A stretch of 64,000 bases of DNA, from contig CP086683.1 in the NCBI GenBank assembly GCA_030544685.1, positions 3,906,001 to 3,970,000 on the forward strand, in the 5' to 3' direction. Source of the DNA: Pseudomonas sp. B21_DOA. Its GTDB lineage: Bacteria > Pseudomonadota > Gammaproteobacteria > Pseudomonadales > Pseudomonadaceae. Positions 10,112-18,700 of the stretch are shown here, piece after piece. Under the pieces are notes generated by a model. The model was not told the origin of the DNA and made no database searches. It worked only from the letters and a program-made list of their open reading frames with translations. Both the position numbers and the translations under genes were made by a program. Position 1 is the stretch's first letter; every line of letters begins with the position of its first letter.

Positions 10112-10177
10112 AAAGATCGCAGCCTTCGGCAGCTCCTACACGGATCAATGTAGGAGCCGCCGAAGGCTGCGATCTTT
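10112..10177. repeat. third-class REP hairpin at the 3' end of the fap operon
   Basis: AAAGATCGCAGCCTTCGGCA...CTCCTACA pairs with TGTAGGAGC...GCCGAAGGCTGCGATCTTT, giving a stem close to 28 bp with a short loop. It starts 9 bases after the fapF stop on the minus strand, so it may double as the operon's transcription terminator. Confidence 0.8.
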
Positions 10178-10185
10178 GCTTTTAC

Positions 10186-11502
10186 CTAGAAGTAATACGG
10201 GAATTTCAGGCTGAACGAAAAGTCCGGCGCATCATCGGTCATGCCGATCGACAAGTTCGGCACGATCGTCAGGTTGTCGGTGGCCGCGATGGTCATGCCG
10301 ACGTTGAAGTAACCGGCGTTGGCGTCACTCGACACCACCGATTCCCAATCGCCGCCGTCCTGTTTCAGCTTGCTCTTGCGCTGCACCAGGTCGGAGACCG
10401 AGAACGACATGCTCATCTTCTCGTTGAGGGCGAAGGCGATGCCGGCGCCGATCTGGAAGCTGTCGCCGATGCGCACTTTGCCTGGGGTTTTCTGGTTGAC
10501 GGTGGAGCTGATGTCGTCGAACGACTCCTCGAGGTTGTGGGTGTAGGAGAGGCTGCCGAACAGCACCGCCGGGTCGAACGTCTTGACCAGCGAGATGCCC
10601 GGGGTGATCGACCAGACGCCGTTGCCGGTGGGCAGGGTGTCGGGCACGAACAGGTTGGAGTTGGCGTCGGTCTGGCGCAGCTTGATGCCGAACGGGTCTT
10701 TGCCGGTCGGCGCCTTGACGCGCAAGGTGACGACGGCGTCCGGGGTGTTGACCGACTCGTCGAGGAACTTGTAGGCGATACCGAAGTTGACGTCGCCAAT
10801 GGTTGGATCCTTGGTCACGGTTTCTTCGGTGGTCACACCTGCAGCGCCCTGATTGCCGCCGCCGGACTGATACGTCGACTCGCGATAGACCACCGGCACG
10901 TTCAGGTCGAACTGCCAGCGATTGTCGAAGTTGTAGCGGCCGGTGAGGTCCAAGGTCCAGGTGTCGGCCTTGATCCGGTCGAGGTTGATGTTGCCCAGGA
11001 AGATCGAATCCAGCGCAAGGAAACCGTTCAGGATCAACTGGCGGGTGTCATAGCGTGAATAGGTGACACCGGTTTCGAAACTGAACTTGCCGCCACCGAA
11101 AAAGCCGCTGGCCTCGTCGTACAGGTTGGAAACACTTTGCGCCGGTTGCGAATCGTCAGCCAGCGATTGACCGTAGGAAGCGCCACTGCCCTCGGCGGCG
11201 CCTCCCGATGCAGCGGCCGCACCGGTGCCTGTGGCGGCTCCGGTAGCGACGCGATTGCCTTTCATGTCGGACGGCGATTTGGCCAGCCGTTTTGGCGGTG
11301 GGGCGGCGGGTGTTTCTTCTACCTGGCGGACCCGTTGTTCAAGTACCGCCAGCGCTTGTTGTTGTTGTTCGTATCGTTGCTTCAGTTCCAGAAGTTCCCG
11401 TTTCAGGGCTTCTACATCGGCGTCGGGCGCTGCTTGCAGCATTGCCGCCGGGAGAAGGGTACTCAAACACACTGCAGCACGCAGTGATACTGATCGATAC
11501 AT
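10186..11502 (-). CDS. fapF: FapF, outer-membrane amyloid secretion channel
   Basis: A 438-aa protein that in the Fap system exports amyloid subunits across the outer membrane. It has a signal peptide (ending near LQAAPDA), an N-terminal coiled coil of about 40 residues ([18 protein letters not shown]), a Gly/Ala-rich linker, and a C-terminal beta-barrel domain of amphipathic strands ending in the aromatic residue of FPYYF, as expected for BAM-assembled barrels. It is the last gene of fapABCDEF, with the same order as in P. aeruginosa and P. fluorescens. The gap to fapE is 45 bases. A REP hairpin follows the stop. Confidence 0.92.
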   Translation of the reverse strand: MYRSVSLRAAVCLSTLLPAAMLQAAPDADVEALKRELLELKQRYEQQQQALAVLEQRVRQVEETPAAPPPKRLAKSPSDMKGNRVATGAATGTGAAAASGGAAEGSGASYGQSLADDSQPAQSVSNLYDEASGFFGGGKFSFETGVTYSRYDTRQLILNGFLALDSIFLGNINLDRIKADTWTLDLTGRYNFDNRWQFDLNVPVVYRESTYQSGGGNQGAAGVTTEETVTKDPTIGDVNFGIAYKFLDESVNTPDAVVTLRVKAPTGKDPFGIKLRQTDANSNLFVPDTLPTGNGVWSITPGISLVKTFDPAVLFGSLSYTHNLEESFDDISSTVNQKTPGKVRIGDSFQIGAGIAFALNEKMSMSFSVSDLVQRKSKLKQDGGDWESVVSSDANAGYFNVGMTIAATDNLTIVPNLSIGMTDDAPDFSFSLKFPYYF

Positions 11503-11547
11503 GAATAAGCCGTCCCTTTTAGCCCAATGATCGAGACTCAGCGTAGT

Positions 11548-12294
11548 TCAATATCCGATATTGCGTAGGGCCCCGAGTTGGGTCAGGTTGCAGTCCAGTG
11601 CACCGGCGCTTCTGCCGTTATTGTTAAGTACGACGTTGAGTTGCGTAAGGTTGTTGACCACGTTGGCACTGCCCAGCAAACGGGTGTTCTGCAGCAGCCC
11701 GCCCTGGGCGACCTGTTGCAGTGCGTTACCTTGATTGCCGCTGGCCTGAATGGCCATTTGCACGCCACCGCCATTGACGGAAACCGCGACGCTGCCGGCG
11801 CCGTTGCTGCCGGTGATGGTCTGCCCGGCGACAAGGGCCTGACCTTGCGATGGCACCAGAGCCGGCGCCTGACTGGCTTCACTGACGTTGATTGCAACGT
11901 TGTTGTTGGCGGTGTTGCCATCGCCGGCGGCGCGCACGCTTTGCGTCACGCCCTGAGTGCTGTTGAGGCCGGCTCCGCCAATCACGGTGCCGGTGCCCAA
12001 GGTGGGCGTACTGCCGTTGCCCGACTCCTTGATGGTCGAGACATAAAATTCCGGTTTGACGGTTGCAGCCTGGACCTGCATTGAGGTCGCGGCCCCGATC
12101 AAGTCGCCGCTGGCGTTGCGCCAGGTGCTGCTCATGACAATGCCGAAGCTGATGATCCGCCCCGGCATGACGTACCGACCGCGCAGCTCGGCGAGCTCCT
12201 GGTCCTTGATTTCGATGGGTTTGAATCCGGCATGGGCAAAGCCTGACGCACCCGCTGCCAGGCAGGCGGCGGCCAGCCAGTATGAGGTTTTCAT
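11548..12294 (-). CDS. fapE: FapE, secreted minor amyloid component
   Basis: A 248-aa protein with a signal peptide (cleavage near FAHAGFK) and Asn/Gln/Gly/Ser/Ala-rich secretory sequence, for example GNTANNNVAINVSEA and NVVNNLTQLNVVLNNN. A single Cys sits near the C-terminus (ALDCNL). Start 12294 is chosen over 12312 because GGGAGCAGCAG lies just before it. Position between fapD and fapF and composition identify it as FapE, which is found in small amounts in purified Fap fibrils and thought to act at export or assembly. Confidence 0.88.
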   Translation of the reverse strand: MKTSYWLAAACLAAGASGFAHAGFKPIEIKDQELAELRGRYVMPGRIISFGIVMSSTWRNASGDLIGAATSMQVQAATVKPEFYVSTIKESGNGSTPTLGTGTVIGGAGLNSTQGVTQSVRAAGDGNTANNNVAINVSEASQAPALVPSQGQALVAGQTITGSNGAGSVAVSVNGGGVQMAIQASGNQGNALQQVAQGGLLQNTRLLGSANVVNNLTQLNVVLNNNGRSAGALDCNLTQLGALRNIGY

Positions 12295-12337
12295 CTGCTG
12301 CTCCCGGGACATCCAGTCCCATTCTCTAACTCGGCGA

Positions 12338-13018
12338 TTAAAAGAAGTCGCTCTGAATGAACCCGAAATCCATCAATTCCGCATCTTTGACCGGGTTGAA
12401 ACCGTCCAGCGAGTTCTTCGCCGTCAGCGGCACGGGAGGGCTGCGCAAGGCGTTGGCCTTGTCATAACCGGGGCCGACGATGGCAAAGACAATTCCGTTC
12501 CAACCTTTGACAAAGTCATCGTGTTTGTAGCGCTTGTGGCCGAGAACCGGGTCACCGATATAGACCCAATCCTTGTCCGAACGCTGCAGGACGACGAAAT
12601 GCTTGTAGCCGCGAATGTCCATCAGGACCACCACCGGAATGGTCACCGCTTCGAGTTTCTCGGGCGGGATCCGGTAGCCACGGGCACGCATGCCGATGCT
12701 TTCTACGTAGCGCTTCATGTCGAGCATGGAGAAACCCTGGGTTCGCACCAGGTCCTGGTCAGCGTTGACCAGCATGCCCTTGATGATGTGCTCCTCATCG
12801 ACGTCGAGCCAATAGGCCTGGCGCAGGACCGTTGCCAGTGCAGCAGCGCCGCAGCTGAAATCGGTTTTCTGTTCGACGATGTCGGCAAACTTGCGCTCAC
12901 GAATGCTTTGCACGTCCTTATAGACCAGCACGCCACCCGGCAGGGCAGCGACGGGCATCTGGGCTGCCTGAGTCAGGCCGCACAGACAAAGCAGAGCGAG
13001 GAGGGCAGGAGTCCGCAT
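12338..13018 (-). CDS. fapD: FapD, C39-family peptidase of the amyloid system
   Basis: A 226-aa periplasmic cysteine protease of family C39, the family that trims double-glycine leaders in bacteriocin export. The catalytic Cys is in the motif FSCGAAALATVLR; the His and Asp are probably in YKHFVVLQ and YIGDPVLG. It has a signal peptide (MRTPALLALLCLCGLTQA). Start 13018 is chosen by that leader; longer upstream ATGs would bury it. In the Fap system FapD is needed for fibre production, probably processing a partner. It is separated from fapC by 65 bases containing a terminator-like hairpin. Confidence 0.92.
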   Translation of the reverse strand: MRTPALLALLCLCGLTQAAQMPVAALPGGVLVYKDVQSIRERKFADIVEQKTDFSCGAAALATVLRQAYWLDVDEEHIIKGMLVNADQDLVRTQGFSMLDMKRYVESIGMRARGYRIPPEKLEAVTIPVVVLMDIRGYKHFVVLQRSDKDWVYIGDPVLGHKRYKHDDFVKGWNGIVFAIVGPGYDKANALRSPPVPLTAKNSLDGFNPVKDAELMDFGFIQSDFF

Positions 13019-13045
13019 GATCGAATACGCCTTGTGGAACCTGGG

Positions 13046-13069
13046 AAAAAGCCCCGTTGCCGGGGCTTT
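13046..13069 (-). terminator. intercistronic terminator/attenuator between fapC and fapD
   Basis: On the minus strand a GC-rich stem (GAAAGCCCCG-GCAA-CGGGGC) ends in TTTTT. It sits between the fapC stop and the fapD start, inside the operon, so most transcripts probably end here and only a fraction reads into fapDEF. Confidence 0.78.
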
Positions 13070-13083
13070 CGTTTCGATCGCGA

Positions 13084-14076
13084 TTACATGCAGGCTTTGC
13101 AACCTGCGGCGATGGACAGCGAGTTGCTTTGTTGGTTGCCCACACCCGCCGAGACGTTGGCTCCGCCGTTGCCGGAGAAGTTGTTCATCGAGTTGGTCAT
13201 GTTGGCATTGTTGACGACTGGGGTTTTCCAGCCATCTTTGGTCAGCACTTGTTGGGTGGTGACGCCAGCGAGGCCAAAGCTGCCCACGGCTTCGAACTTG
13301 GCTTTCTGATCATCGTTGCCGCCGTGGCCGCCGCCACGGTTACCCCAACCGCCATGGTTGTTGTCGTCTTCGATGGTCGCGGTGCCTTTGGCTTTGAATA
13401 CGCCAGCGGCTGCATAAGTACCGGTAAGAGTGTCGGTTTTGTAAGCCTGCACGCCTTTGTTTTCCACGACCAGGCCAGTCGAGGACTGGTTGGCAGAGGC
13501 AGCAGCCTGCGCTACACGACCACCAGAAACGGCGATGGCGAGGTTGTTTTTCTGTTGGTTGAAGTTGCCGGCGGTCACGTTGATGCCAATGTTGCCGGAA
13601 CCGTTGTTGCCAGCGTTGTTGAGCGTGGCGTTGTTGAAGGTGGAGGAGTTTTTCACGTAGTTGTTGTTGTTCACCTGAGTCGCGCTCGAGGCGGCAACAG
13701 CATTACCGAAGATAAAGCTTTCGTCAGCGGTGGCCAGTGCAGCAGCGTTGTCCTGCTGGTTGCCGTCGCCGCCAGCCACGTTGGCGCCCATGTTGCCGTT
13801 GGAGCCATTGAGCGAGTCGCTGGCATTGGCGTTGTTCAGGGTGCCCTGGTTTTTTACCACGTTGCCGTCGCTGTTTTGCGCGTCGAGGACAGCGGCGCCG
13901 GCGCCTGCGGTGATCTGCAGCAGTTGTTCAAGGTTAGGTCCTTGAGGCTGGCCGTGACCATTGCCGTGCCCGTTACCATGACCGTTATCGTCACCACGGC
14001 CGCCGGCCTGTGCTGCCATTGCCATCACTGCTGCGAGTGCGAAAACCAGTGGTTTGAGAGCCATTGTAGGTTTCAT
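13084..14076 (-). CDS. fapC: FapC, major functional amyloid subunit
   Basis: A 330-aa secreted protein, the main fibre subunit of Pseudomonas functional amyloid. It has a signal peptide (MALKPLVFALAAVMAMAAQA region) and a His/Gly/Asn-rich segment. Three imperfect amyloid repeats follow, each rich in Asn, Gly and Gln and ending in GN-QQ-N (GGDGNQQDNAAALA; AGNFNQQKNNLAIAV; AGVGNQQSNSLSIA), separated by two linkers. The C-terminus carries the conserved CxxC (GCKACM). GGAGAAAC precedes the ATG. It is the third gene of the operon, preceded by fapB after 73 bases and followed by an intrinsic terminator, which fits its need for excess expression. Confidence 0.95.
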   Translation of the reverse strand: MKPTMALKPLVFALAAVMAMAAQAGGRGDDNGHGNGHGNGHGQPQGPNLEQLLQITAGAGAAVLDAQNSDGNVVKNQGTLNNANASDSLNGSNGNMGANVAGGDGNQQDNAAALATADESFIFGNAVAASSATQVNNNNYVKNSSTFNNATLNNAGNNGSGNIGINVTAGNFNQQKNNLAIAVSGGRVAQAAASANQSSTGLVVENKGVQAYKTDTLTGTYAAAGVFKAKGTATIEDDNNHGGWGNRGGGHGGNDDQKAKFEAVGSFGLAGVTTQQVLTKDGWKTPVVNNANMTNSMNNFSGNGGANVSAGVGNQQSNSLSIAAGCKACM

Positions 14077-14149
14077 GGTGTTTCTCCGTCGTGCTTATTA
14101 GTTGGTTAAGTGTTGGGACTTTTCTAATTGCACTGCTTTTTTGTATGGG

Positions 14150-14722
14150 TCAGTCAGCGACCCGGATGCTCAGGGTGTTAGCCATGCGGTTCCCCACCCC
14201 GGCACTCTGGTTCACCTGGATGACCCCGCGACTGCCGGTGAAGGCCTGATCACTTGTCGTGACCTGGCGACTGCCGATCGAGGTACCAGTTGCTCCTGAG
14301 CTCGGTAAAAACGCCACGTTCTGTTGCGAAAGGGCGCTGTCGTCAACGCTCTGCGGGCCGGCACTGATGCTGACGCGCGTCACGTTGGCCATTTGATTGT
14401 TGGCTCCGGCGCCCTGGTTCACGCCGAGGATGCCGTTGCCGTTGCTGAAAGAGTTGCCGCCGATGTTGGCGCTCGCGTCGATGGCGCGGCTGGCAGGCGT
14501 GTCGATGGTTTGCCTGACGCTGGTGGTGGCATGGGATTCGGTGCCGATGGCAATCGCCTTGGTGTTGGCTTGTTGCATCTGGTCACCGGCTGCCTGGTTG
14601 ACGTTGAAGTTGCCGCGATACTGAGCGCCGGAATCCTGAATATTCGCTTTGTTGACCGAGGTCGAATCGGCCATGGCGCTGGTGCAGCCGAGCAGGGCGA
14701 GAAGCAGCAGGGTGCGATTCAT
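14150..14722 (-). CDS. fapB: FapB, minor amyloid subunit / nucleator
   Basis: A 190-aa secreted protein with a signal peptide (MNRTLLLLALLGCTSAMA). It has three amyloid-type repeats with the core VNQ-AG---QMAN (GNFNVNQAAGDQMQQAN; GILGVNQGAGANNQMAN; GVIQVNQSAGVGNRMAN). It resembles FapC but is shorter and lacks the CxxC. In the Fap system FapB is proposed to nucleate FapC fibrils. The start is 1 base from the fapA stop (TGA-C-ATG), with GGAGG inside the fapA 3' end, so translation is coupled. Confidence 0.92.
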   Translation of the reverse strand: MNRTLLLLALLGCTSAMADSTSVNKANIQDSGAQYRGNFNVNQAAGDQMQQANTKAIAIGTESHATTSVRQTIDTPASRAIDASANIGGNSFSNGNGILGVNQGAGANNQMANVTRVSISAGPQSVDDSALSQQNVAFLPSSGATGTSIGSRQVTTSDQAFTGSRGVIQVNQSAGVGNRMANTLSIRVAD

Positions 14723-14723
14723 G

Positions 14724-15173
14724 TCATTGGCCTCCGGCCATGCGGGTCAGAGGCGCCAGGCCGGTGCTCATCGCCCGGTTGACGGTGTTGGAAATCGAGG
14801 CGCCAGAACCGCCGCCACTGCCGCTGCGCATGCCGGGCAGGCCGTTCTGGTTGGTCAGGGTGTTCATGCCTGGCAGGTTGGAACTGGGCGTAGTCATGTT
14901 GCCGCGAATCGACGAGCCACTGGCGACGCTGGCGAAATCGCCGTCGCTGAGTTCGGTGCTGCTGAGGGTCTGATTGATCCGCGCCGAAGGGTTGGCATTG
15001 ACGGTGGTCGGGTAGGGGTCTTTGCCGCCATTACGCCCGATCGGGATTGGCTGAACGTCGCGGTTGAGGACGATCACTCCATTGCCTTCGGCCTGGGCGC
15101 TGACACTGATCAATGCGCTGGCGGCTGATCCGATCAGCAGGAGGCAGGTCAGGCTTTTATTGAGATTCCCCAC
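14724..15173 (-). CDS. fapA: FapA, first gene of the amyloid operon
   Basis: A 149-aa periplasmic protein. It starts with GTG, with AGAAGGA nine bases before. A signal peptide (to about ISVSAQAEG) is followed by a low-complexity Ser/Gly/Asn/Thr-rich chain without repeats. In Fap systems FapA is proposed to keep subunits unfolded in the periplasm and to affect the FapB/FapC ratio in fibres. Identification rests on operon order and composition. The predicted sigma-54 promoter lies about 54-70 bases upstream. Confidence 0.87.
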   Translation of the reverse strand: MGNLNKSLTCLLLIGSAASALISVSAQAEGNGVIVLNRDVQPIPIGRNGGKDPYPTTVNANPSARINQTLSSTELSDGDFASVASGSSIRGNMTTPSSNLPGMNTLTNQNGLPGMRSGSGGGSGASISNTVNRAMSTGLAPLTRMAGGQ

Positions 15174-15225
15174 GGCGGCGATTCCTTCTTCAGTGGGCTG
15201 GGTTGTTCAGCGTTGTGAAGGAGAG

Positions 15226-15243
15226 AGCGAAAGCTGTGCCGGG
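15226..15243 (-). promoter_or_regulatory. sigma-54 (-24/-12) promoter of fapABCDEF
   Basis: On the minus strand CCGGCACAGCTTTCGCT has the invariant GG and GC at exactly 10-bp separation, close to the consensus TGGCAC-N5-TTGCW (the -12 element has one mismatch, TCGC). Transcription would start near 15215, giving a leader of about 40 bases before the fapA GTG. Confidence 0.72.
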
Positions 15244-15304
15244 TTTAGATTGTTTATTTAAATCAAGGGCTTAGTTATTTTGAGCGAGGCAGGTGTGTGG
15301 CTAC

Positions 15305-15477
15305 TGTTTCACTGTTGAAACACAGCGAGAGCCGCTTGAGTGGACATCGACTTTGGAAAGCTCTGGCACAAGGGTTTGCGCCGATGTGTTTCATTGACGT
15401 AACAGATGGCGTCACGGATTGATGAACAGCGTTTGGACGCGGCTTTGCGAGGGCAGGAGTGTTTCAAAAACGGACAG
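15305..15477 (-). promoter_or_regulatory. three candidate enhancer dyads upstream of the fap promoter
   Basis: Three 18-bp elements of form TGTTTC-N6-GNAACA: TGTTTCACTGTTGAAACA at 15305-15322 (perfect arms), TGTTTC-ATTGAC-GTAACA at 15387-15404 (one arm mismatch), and a weaker TGTTTC-AAAAAC-GGACAG at 15460-15477. They lie about 65, 145 and 220 bp upstream of the -24/-12 element, the usual distance for sigma-54 activators. The gap 15174-15505 holds no gene. Confidence 0.6.
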
Positions 15478-15505
15478 ATGCGCCCAAAAATACCGGTGTG
15501 GTGGC

Positions 15506-16030
15506 TCAGGCGGACAACAGACGCTCGACCGCCGCAAAGGCTTGGGCCTGGCGTTCGACCCAGTTGCCTTCAATAACCTGCAGCGGCCGTTGATGCTGGA
15601 TCAACCAGTCGCGAGTGGCTTCGAAGAACGCCATGCGATCGTCAAGATCCGGCTGGCAGCGTTGGCCGTCTTCGGCCCAGTCGACTTGTTGCGGCGACAG
15701 CAGCAGGTGCAGGTCGTAGTGGCGCGCGAGCAACTCGGCTTCAAGCCAGTCCGGGCAAGCGCCGAACAGGGTCTGGCTCCAGAGGATGTTGCTCAGCAGG
15801 TGAGTGTCGAGGATCAGCAGGGAGGGTTGCTGCGCTCGCGCCTGATCTTCCCAGCGCAACTGGCCTCGGGCGATAGCAGGAATATCCGCCAAACAGGTGT
15901 CACGGGGATTGTCTTCGATGAACCGACGGACATATTCATCAACGCGCACGCCGCCGAAACGCTGCTCCAATCCCGCCGCCAGCCAGCTCTTGCCGGTGGA
16001 TTCCGGGCCGGTAAGGACTACGACTTTCAT
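15506..16030 (-). CDS. NadR-type ATP-binding kinase (nicotinamide riboside kinase domain)
   Basis: A 174-aa cytoplasmic P-loop kinase matching the C-terminal ribosylnicotinamide kinase domain of NadR, without the adenylyltransferase or HTH parts. Walker A is GPESTGKS at residues 8-15; ILDTHLLSN is a Walker-B-like strand; DDRMAFFEATRDWL matches the family's C-terminal pattern. Start 16030 (MKVVVLTGP) overlaps the pnuC stop as ATGA. Pairing with PnuC indicates that imported nicotinamide riboside is phosphorylated to NMN for NAD salvage. The pathway role is inferred from the pair. Confidence 0.85.
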   Translation of the reverse strand: MKVVVLTGPESTGKSWLAAGLEQRFGGVRVDEYVRRFIEDNPRDTCLADIPAIARGQLRWEDQARAQQPSLLILDTHLLSNILWSQTLFGACPDWLEAELLARHYDLHLLLSPQQVDWAEDGQRCQPDLDDRMAFFEATRDWLIQHQRPLQVIEGNWVERQAQAFAAVERLLSA

Positions 16031-16590
16031 GTGCGCAACGCCGGATCGGCGCGCCACTCACGCCAGCCTTCAACGGCGAGCAGAGTGAACAGCCCATAGA
16101 GGCCTGCGGTCAGGTACAGGCCTTTATAGATGAACAGGCCTACAAAAATGACATCGAGGACAAACCACAGCGCCCAGCATTGCAAGCGTTTCTGCGCCAT
16201 CCACAGTTGTGCGACCAGGCTGAAACCGGTGAGCGCGGCATCGAGCCACGGCTGGGCGGCGTCGGTCCAGTGTGCCATCGCGGCGCCCAGCAGCAGGCTG
16301 CCGATGGCCCCGACGCCGAGACCGAGCAGAATTGAGCGCGCGTCGAGGCGGGTGACTTGGCGCCCGTCATGCATCGTCCCGGCGCGGGTCCACTGCCACC
16401 AGCCGTAGATTTGCAGCGCGGCATAGATCACTTGCAGCAACATGTCCGAATACAGCTTCACCTCAAAGAAGATCCAGCTGTAGAGCAACACCATGACCAG
16501 CCCGATCGGCCAGCACCATGGATTCTGTTTGACCGTCAGCCACACGGCGATGACACCGAGGGCAGCGGCGAACAGTTCAAGCCCGGACAT
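16027..16590 (-). CDS. pnuC: PnuC, nicotinamide riboside transporter
   Basis: A 187-aa inner-membrane protein with about seven hydrophobic helices. It is Trp/Tyr-rich in the way typical of PnuC (WCWPIGLVMVLLYSWIFF, YGWWQWT). It imports nicotinamide riboside by facilitated diffusion, trapped by phosphorylation by the coupled NadR-type kinase. Start 16590 (MSGLELF) gives the family's usual N-terminus. The stop overlaps the kinase start, so the two genes are one unit. Confidence 0.92.
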   Translation of the reverse strand: MSGLELFAAALGVIAVWLTVKQNPWCWPIGLVMVLLYSWIFFEVKLYSDMLLQVIYAALQIYGWWQWTRAGTMHDGRQVTRLDARSILLGLGVGAIGSLLLGAAMAHWTDAAQPWLDAALTGFSLVAQLWMAQKRLQCWALWFVLDVIFVGLFIYKGLYLTAGLYGLFTLLAVEGWREWRADPALRT

Positions 16591-16658
16591 GGCGGATCCC
16601 TGGGGAAGTCGAGAAGGGGGCGGATTGTACTGCATTCGCCCAGACACAGAAGTACCCT

Positions 16659-16751
16659 GTGGGAGCGAGCCTGCTCGCGAAGGCGTCGGGCCAGTCAGTG
16701 GAAGAAGATGTCGACTGGACAGGCCCTTTCGCGAGCAGGCTCGCTCCCACA
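16659..16751. repeat. REPIN between pnuC and the chemoreceptor gene
   Basis: TGTGGGAGCGAGCCTGCTCG...CGAGCAGGCTCGCTCCCACA: two REPs in inverted orientation, about 93 bp in total. It ends 10 bases before the chemoreceptor stop codon, so it may act as that gene's 3' hairpin. Confidence 0.88.
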
Positions 16752-16760
16752 GGTTATGGG

Positions 16761-18395
16761 TCAGACCCTGAACTGGCGCAGTAACCCGTTGAGCTGTTCG
16801 CTCAGCTGCCCAAGCCGCAGACTGGCCGCACTGGATTGTTCCGCCGCCAACGCGGTGCTATGCGAAAGGCCGGCCGCCTGGGTGACGTTCTGGTTGATGT
16901 CCTCCACTACATGGGCCTGTTGCAACGTGGCGCTGGCGATCGAAGCATTCAGACCGTTGAGATTGCGCAACGCCTGGCCAATTGCATTGAGACTCGCCCC
17001 GGCCAGTCCCGCCTGTTCGATGGTCAATTGCGAGGCCTTGCTGCTGTCGCCAATCACCTTCACCGCAGCCTCGGAGTGGTTCTGCAAACGCTCGATCATC
17101 GACTGAATCTCCGCTGTCGATTTCTGCGTACGCTGGGCCAGCAAGCGCACCTCATCGGCCACCACGGCAAACCCGCGACCCTGTTCACCCGCGCGCGCCG
17201 CTTCAATCGCCGCGTTCAAGGCCAGCAGATTGGTCTGCTCGGCAATCGAGCGAATCACTTCCAGTACGCTGCCAATCTGCGTGCTCTCCGCCGCCAGGGT
17301 GCGGATCACTTCCACCGCCTGATCGATCGTGCCGGAGAGCTTGTCGATCTGTTGCAGGCTGCCGTCAATGTTGATCTGCCCCTGTTGCGCCTGCGCTTCG
17401 GCATCACGCATTTCGGCGGCGGCGTGTTCGGCGTTTTTCGCCACGTCCTGCACGCCGTAGGTGACTTCGTTGATTGCCGTGGCCACCAGTTCCATCTGCT
17501 GCGATTGCTGCTGACTGCGCTGCTGCGCCTGCGACGCGTCGTTGCCCAGCTCACTGGACGACTGACCCAAAGCGCTGGCCGAGACCTGCAGATCACCAAT
17601 CACTCGGCGCAGCTTGGCGGTGAAGGCATTGAAGTGATGGGCCAGTTCAGTGACCTCATCCTTGCCGTGGGTATCAAGGCTGCGGGTCAGGTCGCTTTCG
17701 CCGCTGGCGATGTTCGCCATGGCATTCACGGTTTCCTGCAACGGACGGACAATGCTGCGTGCGATCAGGATCACCAGCAGCGCCATGATCAGTGCAATCG
17801 CCAGGCCGATCGCCGACGCCTTGATCATTTGTTCCTGAAATTCCGCCTGAACGTCGTCGACGTAAACGCCGGAACCGATTACCCAGCCCCACGGCTCGAA
17901 CAATTTCACGTACGAAGTCTTCGCAACGGGATCAGTCGCCCCCGGTTTCGGCCAGCGATAATTGACCATGCCCGCGCCTTTGGCCTTGGCGATGGCGACC
18001 ATCTCGTTGAACACCGCAAAACCGTCCGGGTCGCGGATCGCCGAGAGGTTCTGGCCTTCGAGTTTGGGGTTGGTCGGGTGCATGACCATCACGGGCGTGA
18101 GGTCGTTGATCCAGAAATAGTCGCTCTGGTCATAGCGCAGGCCACGAATCGCGGTCAGTGCCTGCTTTTGCGCCGCGTCCCTGGTCAGGGTGCCGGCGGT
18201 TTCCAGGCCATGGTAATAGTTCAGCAGGCCGCTGGCGGTCTGCACCACATGCTGGGTTTTCTGCGCCTTGGCGTGGTAGAGGTCGTCGTGGATCTGCTTG
18301 AGCATCAGCACGCCCAAGGTCAGCAACATGACCATCGCCACGATCAAGATGAGCCACAAGCGTCGGCTGATCGACACACTGCGCAAGCTGTTCAT
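16761..18395 (-). CDS. methyl-accepting chemotaxis protein with single Cache sensor
   Basis: A 544-aa inner-membrane chemoreceptor. Start 18395 ([14 protein letters not shown]) places the first membrane helix at about residues 12-32. A periplasmic Cache_2-type sensor follows ([31 protein letters not shown]), then a second helix near 190-212, a HAMP domain and the cytoplasmic signalling hairpin with the conserved tip [20 protein letters not shown]. Single-Cache receptors usually sense small organic acids. The ligand cannot be inferred. It is monocistronic. Confidence 0.93.
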   Translation of the reverse strand: MNSLRSVSISRRLWLILIVAMVMLLTLGVLMLKQIHDDLYHAKAQKTQHVVQTASGLLNYYHGLETAGTLTRDAAQKQALTAIRGLRYDQSDYFWINDLTPVMVMHPTNPKLEGQNLSAIRDPDGFAVFNEMVAIAKAKGAGMVNYRWPKPGATDPVAKTSYVKLFEPWGWVIGSGVYVDDVQAEFQEQMIKASAIGLAIALIMALLVILIARSIVRPLQETVNAMANIASGESDLTRSLDTHGKDEVTELAHHFNAFTAKLRRVIGDLQVSASALGQSSSELGNDASQAQQRSQQQSQQMELVATAINEVTYGVQDVAKNAEHAAAEMRDAEAQAQQGQINIDGSLQQIDKLSGTIDQAVEVIRTLAAESTQIGSVLEVIRSIAEQTNLLALNAAIEAARAGEQGRGFAVVADEVRLLAQRTQKSTAEIQSMIERLQNHSEAAVKVIGDSSKASQLTIEQAGLAGASLNAIGQALRNLNGLNASIASATLQQAHVVEDINQNVTQAAGLSHSTALAAEQSSAASLRLGQLSEQLNGLLRQFRV

Positions 18396-18700
18396 AACGC
18401 TGTCACTCCGGATTCTTGTTCTTGTAATAAATGATCGCCAGCATCCAGCCACCGCTGAGTGCTCGGGACTGCGCCAGCCAAGCCATGCAGCGCGGGGAGC
18501 GCTATTAAGGCTTGTCTGTTAGGATTTCGGCCCCGCGCGCAAAAACCTGAATCCGGTTTTGACATTTCACGGAATTTTTACCGTTTCGTGTGGATCCTGT
18601 GCGCGCGGAATCGGTACAGCTTTAACCAGCTACGCTGAACGCAGTGAACGCTAAAAATACTATCGGGGCATGCCGTCGCGCATCGCTCTCTGGGGGATTG
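18396..18700. other. 305-bp divergent intergenic region, chemoreceptor/uppP
   Basis: No gene is seen. It must contain both divergent promoters. A perfect TTGACA hexamer occurs at 18559-18564 on the plus strand, but no convincing -10 partner follows, so I do not call a promoter. No REP element is present here. Confidence 0.5.

Noticed and set aside
13057..14109. 350-codon frame antisense to fapC
   Set aside because: Val/Gly-rich shadow produced by the Asn/Gly-rich amyloid repeats.
16836..18434. 532-codon frame antisense to the chemoreceptor
   Set aside because: Shadow frame of a clearly identified chemoreceptor.
18559..18587. Sigma-70 promoter for uppP
   Set aside because: TTGACA is perfect but no acceptable -10 hexamer lies 16-18 bp downstream.
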